NCBI GenBank assembly: GCA_020852155.1 | Contig: JADZBJ010000335.1 | Coordinates: 1-10,527 of the forward strand | DNA length: 10,527 nt | Direction: 5' to 3' | Source: Saprospiraceae bacterium | Lineage (GTDB): Bacteria > Bacteroidota > Bacteroidia > Chitinophagales > Saprospiraceae | The notes under the pieces: model-generated | The model's input: only the letters and a program-made list of their open reading frames with translations | Database searches by the model: none | Told to the model about the DNA's origin: nothing | Shown here: piece after piece, positions 1 to 6,513 of the stretch | Layout: each line of letters opens with the position of its first letter | Position numbering within the stretch: the first letter of the stretch is position 1 | Program-made: the position numbers and the translations under genes

Positions 1-409
1 AATACTCCTCGCCTGTGGAACGAAACCCGAAGCCTTCATAAAAACGCAATAAATACGTCTGAGCGCCGATTTTGATGTGCTCATTCGGGAATAAAAACCG
101 GCACATCTCGATACTCTTTTCCATTAAAGCCTTGCCGGCTCCGGTTCCCCTGGCCTTAGGCAAACTGATGACCCGGCCAATGGAACAGTAATCGGGATAA
201 GCAATACCACGCGGCAATAATCGGGTATAACAGATTAATTGGCCCGCTTCATTGCGCCCCATCAGGTGCCAGGCTGGCTGATCTTTGTCGTCGCAATCCA
301 GATAAGGGCAGTTTTGTTCTACCACGAAAACTTCCTGACGCAATTGAAGGATTTCATAAAGTTCCAGTGGCGTAAGTTGATCGAATGGAAGGCAGGTAAA
401 TTGTAGCAT
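1..409 (-). CDS. elaA: ElaA-family GNAT N-acetyltransferase, 3' end cut off by window edge
   Basis: The ATG is at 409-407 and the frame stays open for 136 codons to the left edge, so the C-terminus is missing. Seen: the N-terminal ElaA signature with VFVVEQNCPY at residues 27-36 followed by D-x-D-D-x-x-D and W-H (38-48); the beta-4/alpha-3 stretch GRVIS (78-82) followed by the acetyl-CoA pyrophosphate loop RGTGAG (87-92); and GAQTYLLRFYEGFGF (115-129) followed by EEY, where E. coli ElaA has a very similar block. E. coli ElaA is about 153 residues, so only some 15 residues should be missing. The family is a cytoplasmic acetyl-CoA-dependent acetyltransferase of poorly known substrate. The gene is divergent from paaZ, with a 202-bp spacer; nothing links the two functionally. 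Family assignment is firm, substrate unknown. Confidence 0.9.
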   Translation of the reverse strand, partial: MLQFTCLPFDQLTPLELYEILQLRQEVFVVEQNCPYLDCDDKDQPAWHLMGRNEAGQLICYTRLLPRGIAYPDYCSIGRVISLPKARGTGAGKALMEKSIEMCRFLFPNEHIKIGAQTYLLRFYEGFGFRSTGEEY

Positions 410-469
410 ATAATTTTTTTTGCAGCAAGAATCGCAATCATCCCGGCAAATCCCAAATTATGATCATTA

Positions 470-489
470 TTTTCGATTTGAATCGAAAA
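470..489. promoter_or_regulatory. perfect 20-bp palindrome, candidate operator
   Basis: The arms TTTTCGATT (470-478) and AATCGAAAA (481-489) are exact reverse complements around a central TG. The site lies in the divergent spacer between the acetyltransferase and paaZ. It overlaps the -33 box of the candidate paaZ promoter, which is where a repressor would act. The direct repeat TCATTATTT flanks it at 464-472 and 496-504. TetR-type (PaaR) or GntR-type (PaaX) repressors control paa genes elsewhere, but no regulator gene is present here, so the binding protein is unknown. Confidence 0.4.
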
Positions 490-507
490 ATATAGTCATT
501 ATTTCTG
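477..507 (+). promoter_or_regulatory. candidate Bacteroidota-type promoter for paaZ
   Basis: TTTG at 477-480 is followed after 19 bases by TATTTCTG at 500-507. This resembles the Bacteroidota sigma consensus TTTG-N19-TAnnTTTG with one mismatch in the -7 box. It would start a transcript near 511-514 with a leader of about 100 nt before the paaZ ATG. It overlaps the palindrome at 470-489. It was picked by eye against a short, AT-rich consensus, so chance matches are possible. Confidence 0.35.
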
Positions 508-611
508 ATTTACAACCGATCACCTGCACCTGCTGTTTCGTGAAAAGACACTTGAAAGCCTTTCATGAAATTTAAACAACCTCTGCGCCTTTTCATAATT
601 TCGCCCCCGCT

Positions 612-2684
612 ATGTCCAACCATATTCTACACCACTACATTCAGGGCCAATGGCTCAAAGGCTCGGGCGACGCCCTGCCGCAATACCACGCACTCACAGG
701 CGAAGTCATCAGTACGGTACATTCCGACGGACTTGATTACGCTGGCATGCTGGATTATGCCCGCACCAAAGGCAATCCGGCCCTGCGTCGGCTGACTTTC
801 CACGAGCGAGGCCGCATGTTAAAAGCCCTGGCGCTTTACCTGCTCGAACGCAAGGATAATTATTATCGCATCAGCCACATGACCGGCGCTACCCGCGCCG
901 ATTCGTGGGTTGACATTGAAGGCGGCATTGGCAACCTGTTTGCCAACGCCAGTTTGCGCCGCCGTTTTCCTGACGAACCTTATTATGTCGAAGGCGAAAC
1001 CATCCGGCTTTCCAAGGAAAACACCTTTGTCGGGCACCATATCCTGACGCCGAAGCGCGGAGTAGCCATCCACATTAACGCGTTCAATTTCCCGATATGG
1101 GGCATGCTGGAAAAAGTCGGCTGCAACCTCATGGCGGGCGTTCCGGCAGTGGTCAAACCTTCCGAGCAAACGTCGTTTTTGACCGAAGCCTTATTCCGCG
1201 ATATCATCGCCTCTGGCATCTTACCGGAAGGCGCGCTGCAATTGGTGGTCGGAACAGGCAGGGGCATCATTGACCACGTCGAAAGTCAGGATGTGGTCAC
1301 CTTCACCGGCTCGGCTGAAACCGGTCGAAAATTGCGCGCTCACCCGGCCATCATCCAGCATTCAGTTCCATTCACCGTGGAGGCCGATTCGCTCAACGCC
1401 GCTATCCTCGGTGAAGACGCCGTACCGGGCACGCCCGAATTCGATATTTTTATCAAGGAATGTCGTCGGGAAATGGTCACCAAAGCAGGCCAGAAATGTA
1501 CAGCCGTCCGGCGTATTCTGGTACCTGACACCCTGCTCGACGACGTTCAGGCAGTGCTGACCAAAGCCCTGTCGCAAACTGTCGTTGGCGACCCTTCCGT
1601 TGAAGGTGTGCGCATGGGCGCTTTGATTAATCGCCAGCAAATGGCCCGCGTACAACAGCAACTCGATCTGCTGACGACCGAAAACACTATGGTTTACGGC
1701 GATCCTGAAAGATTTGACGTGGTTGGCGCCACCCGTGAAAAAGGTGCGTTTCTGCCGCCGGTTTTACTGCGCAACGAACGCCCTTTCGAGCAAACCTTAA
1801 GCCACGAAACGGAGTGTTTCGGCCCGATTTCGACCATTATGCCTTATAAAAACCTTGAAGATGCCATCATTCTGGCCAATATGGGCAAAGGCTCGCTGGT
1901 GAGTACCATCTGCACCCACGCGCCTGAAACCATGCGCGAGTATGTGCTCGAAGCGGGGGCTTTTCACGGGCGAATTCATATCCTCAACCGAACATCCGCC
2001 AAGGAAAGCACCGGACATGGTTCGCCACTGGCGACGCTTGTACACGGAGGCCCTGGCAGAGCGGGCGGCGGCGAGGAAATGGGCGGTATGCGCGGCGTAC
2101 TGCACTATATGCAACGGACGGCCATTCAAGGACACCCCACGGATATTACGACTGTAACCCGACAATATCAGGTGGGTGGCACACAAACGGAAACGCCCGT
2201 TCACCCGTTCAAAAAGCATTTCGACGACCTGTTTATTGGCGAAACACTCTTCACCGCCAAACACACCATTTCAGAAGCCGACATTCACAATTTTGCCAAT
2301 GTCCGCGGCGATAATTTCTACGCGCACATGGATGCCACTTCGCTGGAAGGCACGCCTTTTACCGGACGCGTAGCGCATGGATATTTCGTGTTGTCAAAAG
2401 CCGCCGGCTTGTTTGTAGATGCTAAAAAAGGCCCCGTTCTATTGAATTATGGGCTCGAAGAATGTCGTTTCATCAAGCCTGTTTATCCGGGCATGACTAT
2501 CGGCGTAAAACTGACGGTCAAGGAAAAAATTGAACAAGAATACGACCCGACCAGAGAAGGCGTCGCCGCCATCCCGCGCGGTATCGTCAAGTGGCTGGTG
2601 GATGTTTATGATGAAACCGGCGAAACTGTCGCCATCGCTACGATTCTAACCATGGTTCGATTAAAGCCGATTAAATCCGATTGA
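612..2684 (+). CDS. paaZ: PaaZ, bifunctional oxepin-CoA hydrolase / 3-oxo-5,6-dehydrosuberyl-CoA semialdehyde dehydrogenase
   Basis: This is the cytoplasmic ring-opening enzyme of aerobic phenylacetyl-CoA catabolism. The C-terminal hydratase opens oxepin-CoA to an aldehyde, which the N-terminal dehydrogenase oxidises with NADP+. The length, 690 residues, is close to 681 in E. coli. The aldehyde dehydrogenase domain spans about 10-510: NAFNFP (156-161), FTGSAETG (231-238), general base E257 in VEADSLN, and catalytic C296 in AGQKCTA. GHGSPLATLVHGGPGRAGGG (468-487) and HYMQRTA follow, as in known PaaZ. The MaoC-like hydratase domain spans about 530-680: EADIHNFA, then RGDNFYAHMD (565-574) with D567, equivalent to the E. 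coli catalytic Asp. All key residues are intact. The ATG at 612 gives an N-terminus that aligns with E. coli PaaZ; no Shine-Dalgarno is seen. The other paa genes are not in this window. The last eight codons lie in a tandem repeat continuing downstream. Confidence 0.97.
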   Translation: MSNHILHHYIQGQWLKGSGDALPQYHALTGEVISTVHSDGLDYAGMLDYARTKGNPALRRLTFHERGRMLKALALYLLERKDNYYRISHMTGATRADSWVDIEGGIGNLFANASLRRRFPDEPYYVEGETIRLSKENTFVGHHILTPKRGVAIHINAFNFPIWGMLEKVGCNLMAGVPAVVKPSEQTSFLTEALFRDIIASGILPEGALQLVVGTGRGIIDHVESQDVVTFTGSAETGRKLRAHPAIIQHSVPFTVEADSLNAAILGEDAVPGTPEFDIFIKECRREMVTKAGQKCTAVRRILVPDTLLDDVQAVLTKALSQTVVGDPSVEGVRMGALINRQQMARVQQQLDLLTTENTMVYGDPERFDVVGATREKGAFLPPVLLRNERPFEQTLSHETECFGPISTIMPYKNLEDAIILANMGKGSLVSTICTHAPETMREYVLEAGAFHGRIHILNRTSAKESTGHGSPLATLVHGGPGRAGGGEEMGGMRGVLHYMQRTAIQGHPTDITTVTRQYQVGGTQTETPVHPFKKHFDDLFIGETLFTAKHTISEADIHNFANVRGDNFYAHMDATSLEGTPFTGRVAHGYFVLSKAAGLFVDAKKGPVLLNYGLEECRFIKPVYPGMTIGVKLTVKEKIEQEYDPTREGVAAIPRGIVKWLVDVYDETGETVAIATILTMVRLKPIKSD

Positions 2685-2698
2685 TCCGATTAAGTCCG

Positions 2699-2758
2699 AT
2701 TGCCCTCGTAGTGTAAAATGGTACGCGGATAACGCGGATGCAAGCAACGCGGATTTTC
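2699..2758. repeat. direct-repeat core, copy 1
   Basis: This 60-bp stretch is identical to 2815-2874 (offset 116). It begins ATTGCCCTCGTAGTG and contains CGCGGAT at 2724, 2733 and 2748. The unit continues to a 43-bp right end (2770-2812) identical to 2915-2957, so copy 1 and its right arm form a unit of about 114 bp. Confidence 0.9.
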
Positions 2759-2814
2759 TTAGTGTTTCTCGTGGTGAAAAAATCGAATCAATCGGACTTA
2801 ATCGAATCAATCAA

Positions 2815-2874
2815 ATTGCCCTCGTAGTGTAAAATGGTACGCGGATAACGCGGATGCAAGCAACGCGGATTTTC
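2815..2874. repeat. direct-repeat core, copy 2
   Basis: Identical over 60 bp to 2699-2758. After the identical core, copy 2 is 29 bp longer than copy 1 before both rejoin at the 43-bp shared right end (here 2915-2957). The extra text includes a fourth CGCGGAT (2874-2880) and a repeated TTAGTG phrase (2885-2890 and 2905-2910). The exact identity of both shared blocks implies a recent duplication or ongoing homogenisation. Confidence 0.9.
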
Positions 2875-2979
2875 GCGGATTTCCTTAGTGTCTCTTCGTG
2901 ATTCTTAGTGCCTTCGTGGTGAAAAAATCGAATCAATCGGACTTAATCGAATCAATCGAAACAATAAAAAACACCTGTT

Positions 2980-4167
2980 ATGCAATTCGACTCGTTTACC
3001 GCCCGCGAATGTCCTGATCCGCGCACCACTGCACCGCATATTTTGCCTTTGTATGCCACCTCCTCATATGTCTTTGACGACATCAATGAAGGCATCGAAA
3101 TTTTCAAAAATATAGAAAGCGGGCACGTGTACAGCCGGTACGCCAACCCGACTGTAGATGCCGTCGCACAAAAAATAGCCGACCTCGAAACCTGGGGTCT
3201 GGACTGGAAAGCCACGCCGGTAATGACATCCAGCGGTATGTCGGCCATTGCCACTTTGTTGCTGGGCGTTTTGAAGACTGGCGATAAAGTACTCAGTCAG
3301 GCCAACCTTTACGGCGGTACAACGGAATTACTCAAAGCCGTTTTTGGACAAATCGGCATTGAAACAGTATTCATTGACCTGAAAGATTTGAAGGCCGTTG
3401 AAAGCGCCATGAAGGCTGACCCAAGCATCCGAATGCTGTATTGTGAGACACCCGCCAACCCGACGTTGGCCTGTGTTGATATTGAAGCATTGGCTCAATT
3501 AGCCCATCAAAATGGCGCATTGTGCGCCATTGACAACACGTTTGCCACGCCTTATCTGCAACAGCCCTTTGCGCTGGGCGTAGATTTTGTTGTGCATTCC
3601 ACGACTAAATACCTCAACGGGCATGGCAATTCCACGGCAGGAATCGTGCTGGGTAAAGATCATGATGTCATGCGAAAACAGGTCTGGAAAGCCATGAAAC
3701 TGGTCGGGACAAACTGCTCGCCTTTTGAAGCCTGGTTAACGCATAACGGCCTCAAAACCTTTAGTTTGCGCATGGAACGCCACTGTTCCAATGCCTTGAA
3801 AATTGCTCAGTTTCTGGAAGCGCATCCGGCCGTTGAACGCGTGAATTATCCCGGATTAGCCAGCCACCCGGATCATGCGCTGGCCAGTCGCCAGATGAAA
3901 AATGGCTATGGCGCTATGTTGAGTTTTGAACTGAAAGGCGGTTATGAAGCGGGTATCCAGGCGATGAACCGTTTTAAAATGTGTACGCTGGCGCCTACGC
4001 TTGGCGATGTTGATACCCTGGTGTTACATCCGGCTTCGAGTTCGCACATAGCCGTACCTCGCGAAGTGCGCCTCCAAAATGGCATCACCGACGGACTGAT
4101 TCGATTATCCGTAGGTATTGAAAATCCGGATGACCTTATTGCTGATCTGGCGCAGGCGATTGCCTGA
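2980..4167 (+). CDS. PLP-dependent Cys/Met-metabolism enzyme, methionine gamma-lyase / cystathionine lyase-like
   Basis: This is a fold-type I PLP enzyme of the Cys_Met_Meta_PP family, 395 residues and cytoplasmic; members are usually tetramers. Seen: YSR at 51-53 (phosphate-binding residues donated by the neighbouring subunit), SSGMSAI at 84-90, the stacking Tyr111 in NLYGGT, D185 in IDNT (pyridine nitrogen), the Schiff-base Lys210 in HSTTKYLNGHG, and R375 in LIRLSVG (substrate carboxylate). The LGDVDTLVLHPASSSH block and overall length fit methionine gamma-lyase better than O-acetylhomoserine sulfhydrylases, which are usually longer. However, the Cys of bacterial methionine gamma-lyases (LYGC) is Gly113 here, so cystathionine gamma-lyase or synthase activity is equally possible. 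An in-frame TAA just upstream rules out a longer N-terminus. The start lies 22 bp after the repeat element. Its 3' end overlaps the convergent downstream gene by 32 bp. Confidence 0.9.
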   Translation: MQFDSFTARECPDPRTTAPHILPLYATSSYVFDDINEGIEIFKNIESGHVYSRYANPTVDAVAQKIADLETWGLDWKATPVMTSSGMSAIATLLLGVLKTGDKVLSQANLYGGTTELLKAVFGQIGIETVFIDLKDLKAVESAMKADPSIRMLYCETPANPTLACVDIEALAQLAHQNGALCAIDNTFATPYLQQPFALGVDFVVHSTTKYLNGHGNSTAGIVLGKDHDVMRKQVWKAMKLVGTNCSPFEAWLTHNGLKTFSLRMERHCSNALKIAQFLEAHPAVERVNYPGLASHPDHALASRQMKNGYGAMLSFELKGGYEAGIQAMNRFKMCTLAPTLGDVDTLVLHPASSSHIAVPREVRLQNGITDGLIRLSVGIENPDDLIADLAQAIA

Positions 4168-5644
4168 AAGCAGGATCGAAGTTTTTCAAGGTTACCAGAA
4201 CGGCCAAAAAGATGTTGTAAATGACATTCATAGGCTGCTGCAGGATGGCCTCCTGTGCGTAGCAAGCCACCGCCAGCATAAAACACCAGGTGGTAATACC
4301 GGCATAAATGGCTTTGATCAATGGGTCGCGACATCGGATGAAATAGTACAATCCAGTACGCAAGACGAAAAAGTGTAGCAATGCGTAAAGCAACAAGCCT
4401 ATCCAGCCCAACTCAACGGCCATGCGCACGAAACTGGAGTCGTGCGGAAATTTGGCAAGTTCCGAATCAGGGTTAAAACGCCGCCCCCAGACACCGCAAC
4501 TGCCCAGTCCCGCGCCAAACGGGTGACTCTGTATAAAAGGTTGTATCTTTTTCTGGTTGGAAAGACGCACATTCATGGAGTCGTCTTTGGTTGGCTTGAA
4601 CGCAGACTGAATGCGGTAGATTACGCCGCTGGAAGATGATTTCAGCACAAATCCGGCGCCCAGAACGGCAAAAACAGCCCCGATCAGCAAAACACGCTTG
4701 TTCAGAATCATGCCGGCAAAGAATATTCCACCAACCGGCACCAGCGCAAAGGCTGTTCGCGTTCCGGTAAAAGCCATAACCCAAAGGGCGCAAATGGCCA
4801 TAATGCCTAATAGAATACGATGTTTTTTGGAGGCATAACCGACCATCAATGACACACAAAACACGGCAAAGCAAGCCATCAAAATACCAAAAGTGGTCGG
4901 GTCGTAACAGTACGACGGGATACGCATCAATCCCCACTGATAATATAATTCAAAGCGCTGCGGGTCGCTCATGATCCAGCTCAATTCCTGAGCGCTAAAA
5001 CCCACGTATTGTTGTTTCAGGCCATAAAGCGCCCCGAAAAAGCACACGCCAATGATCAATTTGACCAAAGCCATGATACCGGCTTTGTTATGGCGCAGGG
5101 CGTACGCACCAATAAAAAACACCACTTGCTGAATGGCCACACTGCGCACCGTATAAAGCCACGCCATTTTGGATTCAGCCCAGGGGTTCAATACCTGTAA
5201 TATATTGTAATACAGCCACACAGCAATCATCAGGCTGAGCGGATGTTTCAAAAATGACCAGTCTCGTTCGGTAATTTGCCGCAACAGGATCCCTACGGCG
5301 CTGACCAGAATTAATAAGTCAAGCAATGTCCCCAGCGGCGCGTAGGTGTATTTGGCGCCAAATACCACCAAAACGGCCACCATGAGCATCAAACCCAGCG
5401 CGAATGCAATGTTTATCAGGCAAAAAATGACTAATGGAACACCGACCAGCGCCAGAAAAAGGACAAAACTGATTTTTAAATCCAGTTTTGACAAAACATA
5501 AGATAAAGGTAAAGTGGCCAGCAACAACAGCATTAAACCCAACGGATTGTTGAGTTTTTGGGCCACTAATTGATCGCCCAGCCAGGATTTGGCGCGCTCA
5601 AAGAATGTAGATTTACCTGATGAAAAAAGGTCGCCGTGGTTCAT
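4136..5644 (-). CDS. O-antigen ligase / Wzy-type polymerase family membrane protein
   Basis: A polytopic inner-membrane protein with roughly 10-12 hydrophobic segments. In the Wzy_C (O-antigen ligase/polymerase) family, members join or polymerise lipid-linked glycans at the periplasmic face. Seen, numbering from the ATG at 5644 (502 residues): a short soluble N-terminus of about 30 residues; FTGTRTAF near 292-299, the family's Ser/Thr-Arg-Thr motif; a soluble loop about 336-400 with HPFGAGLGSCG (374-384); and PHDSSFVRMAVELGWIGLLL (400-419), matching the conserved His-plus-E-x-G-x-x-G-L pattern. A GTG at 5647 is in frame, but the ATG at 5644 overlaps the stop of the upstream small ORF (TGATG), so I prefer it. 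Whether it is a ligase or a polymerase cannot be told; no glycosyltransferase genes are nearby. Its 3' end overlaps the convergent PLP-enzyme gene by 32 bp. Confidence 0.85.
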   Translation of the reverse strand: MNHGDLFSSGKSTFFERAKSWLGDQLVAQKLNNPLGLMLLLLATLPLSYVLSKLDLKISFVLFLALVGVPLVIFCLINIAFALGLMLMVAVLVVFGAKYTYAPLGTLLDLLILVSAVGILLRQITERDWSFLKHPLSLMIAVWLYYNILQVLNPWAESKMAWLYTVRSVAIQQVVFFIGAYALRHNKAGIMALVKLIIGVCFFGALYGLKQQYVGFSAQELSWIMSDPQRFELYYQWGLMRIPSYCYDPTTFGILMACFAVFCVSLMVGYASKKHRILLGIMAICALWVMAFTGTRTAFALVPVGGIFFAGMILNKRVLLIGAVFAVLGAGFVLKSSSSGVIYRIQSAFKPTKDDSMNVRLSNQKKIQPFIQSHPFGAGLGSCGVWGRRFNPDSELAKFPHDSSFVRMAVELGWIGLLLYALLHFFVLRTGLYYFIRCRDPLIKAIYAGITTWCFMLAVACYAQEAILQQPMNVIYNIFLAVLVTLKNFDPAFRQSPAPDQQ

Positions 5645-5763
5645 CACAATACAAGCACTTTCAAGACGATTCCCAACAAGGTAACGATAATAAACGCCAT
5701 CATCATGCGCTCAATAAATCGTTGATATGGCGTCAGTTCTGTCACAATATTGTTGTTTGACAT
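5644..5763 (-). CDS. 39-residue single-pass membrane protein, coupled to the ligase-like gene
   Basis: An ATG at 5763-5761 opens 39 codons ending in TGA (5646-5644), whose last base is the first base of the next gene's ATG (TGATG). The peptide has a polar N-terminus (MSNNNIVTELTPYQRFIER) and a hydrophobic segment at about residues 20-39 (MMMAFIIVTLLGIVLKVLVL) broken by one Lys. This fits a single transmembrane helix with a cytoplasmic N-terminus. Stop/start overlap is typical of translational coupling, suggesting a partner or assembly factor of the ligase-like protein. I do not recognise a family. A complication is the perfect -7 box directly before the ATG. If that promoter is used, the transcript would begin at or just inside this ATG, leaving a leaderless message or a shorter product starting at Met20-22. 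Confidence 0.55.
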   Translation of the reverse strand: MSNNNIVTELTPYQRFIERMMMAFIIVTLLGIVLKVLVL

Positions 5764-5794
5764 CAAAGATAATGTGATGCTGAAAAAAAACACA
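5764..5794 (-). promoter_or_regulatory. candidate promoter of the small membrane protein/ligase operon
   Basis: On the minus strand, TGTG (5794-5791) is followed after exactly 19 bases by TATCTTTG (5771-5764), a perfect TAnnTTTG -7 box. The -33 box lies in the base of the preceding gene's terminator hairpin, and the spacer contains its T-run. The box directly abuts the ATG at 5763, so it implies a near-zero leader. Confidence 0.45.
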
Positions 5795-5830
5795 GGGTTA
5801 CGAAACTTTGAAAAGTTTCGTAACCCTGTG
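5783..5830 (-). terminator. strong intrinsic terminator of the beta-barrel gene
   Basis: Arms 5791-5808 and 5813-5830 are an exact 18-bp inverted repeat around the 4-base loop 5809-5812. On the minus strand the hairpin is followed directly by eight T (5790-5783). It starts 17 bases after the stop of the outer-membrane protein gene, the expected place for its Rho-independent terminator. Confidence 0.9.
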
Positions 5831-5847
5831 CGATATCATCCAATCAA

Positions 5848-6471
5848 TTATTTGTCGCTTTCATAGTGGGAAGGCTTTTTGCTTTTTTTGTGCCAGCGTC
5901 CCCATGAGTAGCCGAATTTGAGTGTAGCCTGTGCGTACGGGCCACTCAGGTCTTTATCGCTCAGGCCGGTGATGCTGCTGTCGGTCACAAAACGGTAGCC
6001 GCCGTCAAGGGCCAGGTGAAACCACCTGAAAACATTGATTTCCAATCCGACTGTGGGCGTAGTAACGAAAACATTGTCGGATTTATCATCCAGTTTAATG
6101 CGGCCACGTCCGGCTTCAATACCAATTTGCGGGTGAATGGGTCTGTGGTTTTTGAAGCCGTATTGAAGGAGCACTGGGCGCCAGCGCATTTCAAAATTCT
6201 GGCTTTGCAGTTGGTCCCATTTCACCTCGTCTTTTAATTCGTAAGTGCCCCACCCTACCAGCAAGGCTTTACCGAATTCAAATCCGAAAAATCCGCCTGT
6301 GATGTAACTATTTGTAGTGCCAAACTGTGAAATCTGATGTTTGTAACCGCCCCACAGGCCAGAAAAGCCCAGTCCGTTAGAGCCGATGACTGTTTCTTCG
6401 CGCTGGGCGAATGTTGTCGTTGCTAAAAAAAGCAAAAGAAAAGCGATGATACTCGAATGGGTACGTTGCAT
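5848..6471 (-). CDS. outer-membrane beta-barrel family protein, function unknown
   Basis: The 207-residue product starting at the ATG at 6471 has a clear signal peptide: positive MQRTHSS, a hydrophobic core IIAFLLLFLATTTFA, and probable cleavage before QREE. An in-frame ATG at 6528 would put 19 extra residues before the signal peptide and is less likely. The mature part alternates aromatic/hydrophobic and polar residues with Gly-rich turns: GLGFSGLWGGYKHQ, GGFFGFEFGKALLVGWGTY, FEMRWRPVLLQYGFKN, FHLALDGGYRF, and AQATLKFGYSWG near the C-terminus. This suits a small barrel of about 8 strands in the outer membrane. A basic/polar tail (HKKSKKPSHYESDK) follows the last strand, so it does not end in the usual terminal aromatic residue. 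The gene has its own terminator and looks monocistronic. No substrate or role can be read from the sequence. Confidence 0.8.
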   Translation of the reverse strand: MQRTHSSIIAFLLLFLATTTFAQREETVIGSNGLGFSGLWGGYKHQISQFGTTNSYITGGFFGFEFGKALLVGWGTYELKDEVKWDQLQSQNFEMRWRPVLLQYGFKNHRPIHPQIGIEAGRGRIKLDDKSDNVFVTTPTVGLEINVFRWFHLALDGGYRFVTDSSITGLSDKDLSGPYAQATLKFGYSWGRWHKKSKKPSHYESDK

Positions 6472-6513
6472 AGTCGGTTGATTAATTTTTTTGAAAGACT
6501 CGTCAATGGACAG

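Larger units (their letters stand above)
2659..2957. repeat. composite intergenic repeat element: tandem units bounded by inverted-repeat arms
   Basis: This element fills nearly all of the spacer between paaZ and the PLP-enzyme gene and runs into the paaZ 3' end. Four tandem GATTRAnnCC-like units of 9-10 bp lie at 2659-2697. The 24-bp left arm (2679-2702) is the reverse complement, with one mismatch, of two identical 24-bp right arms at 2789-2812 and 2934-2957. Between the arms are two core copies starting at 2699 and 2815. The heptamer CGCGGAT occurs three times in the first copy and four times in the second. Both copies carry TTAGTG/TTCGTGGTGAAAAAA text. There is no ORF of note, no transposase and no target-site duplication that I can define. 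It looks like a non-autonomous or REP/MITE-like family expanded by duplication. Confidence 0.85.

Noticed and set aside
596..611. TAATTTCG just before the paaZ ATG as a leaderless promoter
   Set aside because: It has no -33 box at a suitable distance (19 bases upstream reads TAAA) and a mismatched -7 box; the candidate at 477-507 fits better.
1797..2264. 155-codon open frame on the minus strand inside paaZ
   Set aside because: It lies wholly within a strongly conserved PaaZ coding region, and its translation shows no recognisable domain; it is a mirror of the paaZ codon pattern.
2699..2874. Possible CRISPR array from two direct repeats
   Set aside because: There are only two 60-bp copies, the intervening text is itself shared between copies, and no cas gene is present.
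4473..4937. 154-codon open frame on the minus strand inside the ligase-like gene
   Set aside because: It is an alternative frame of a well-supported membrane protein, rich in Cys/Arg/His in a way typical of out-of-frame translation.
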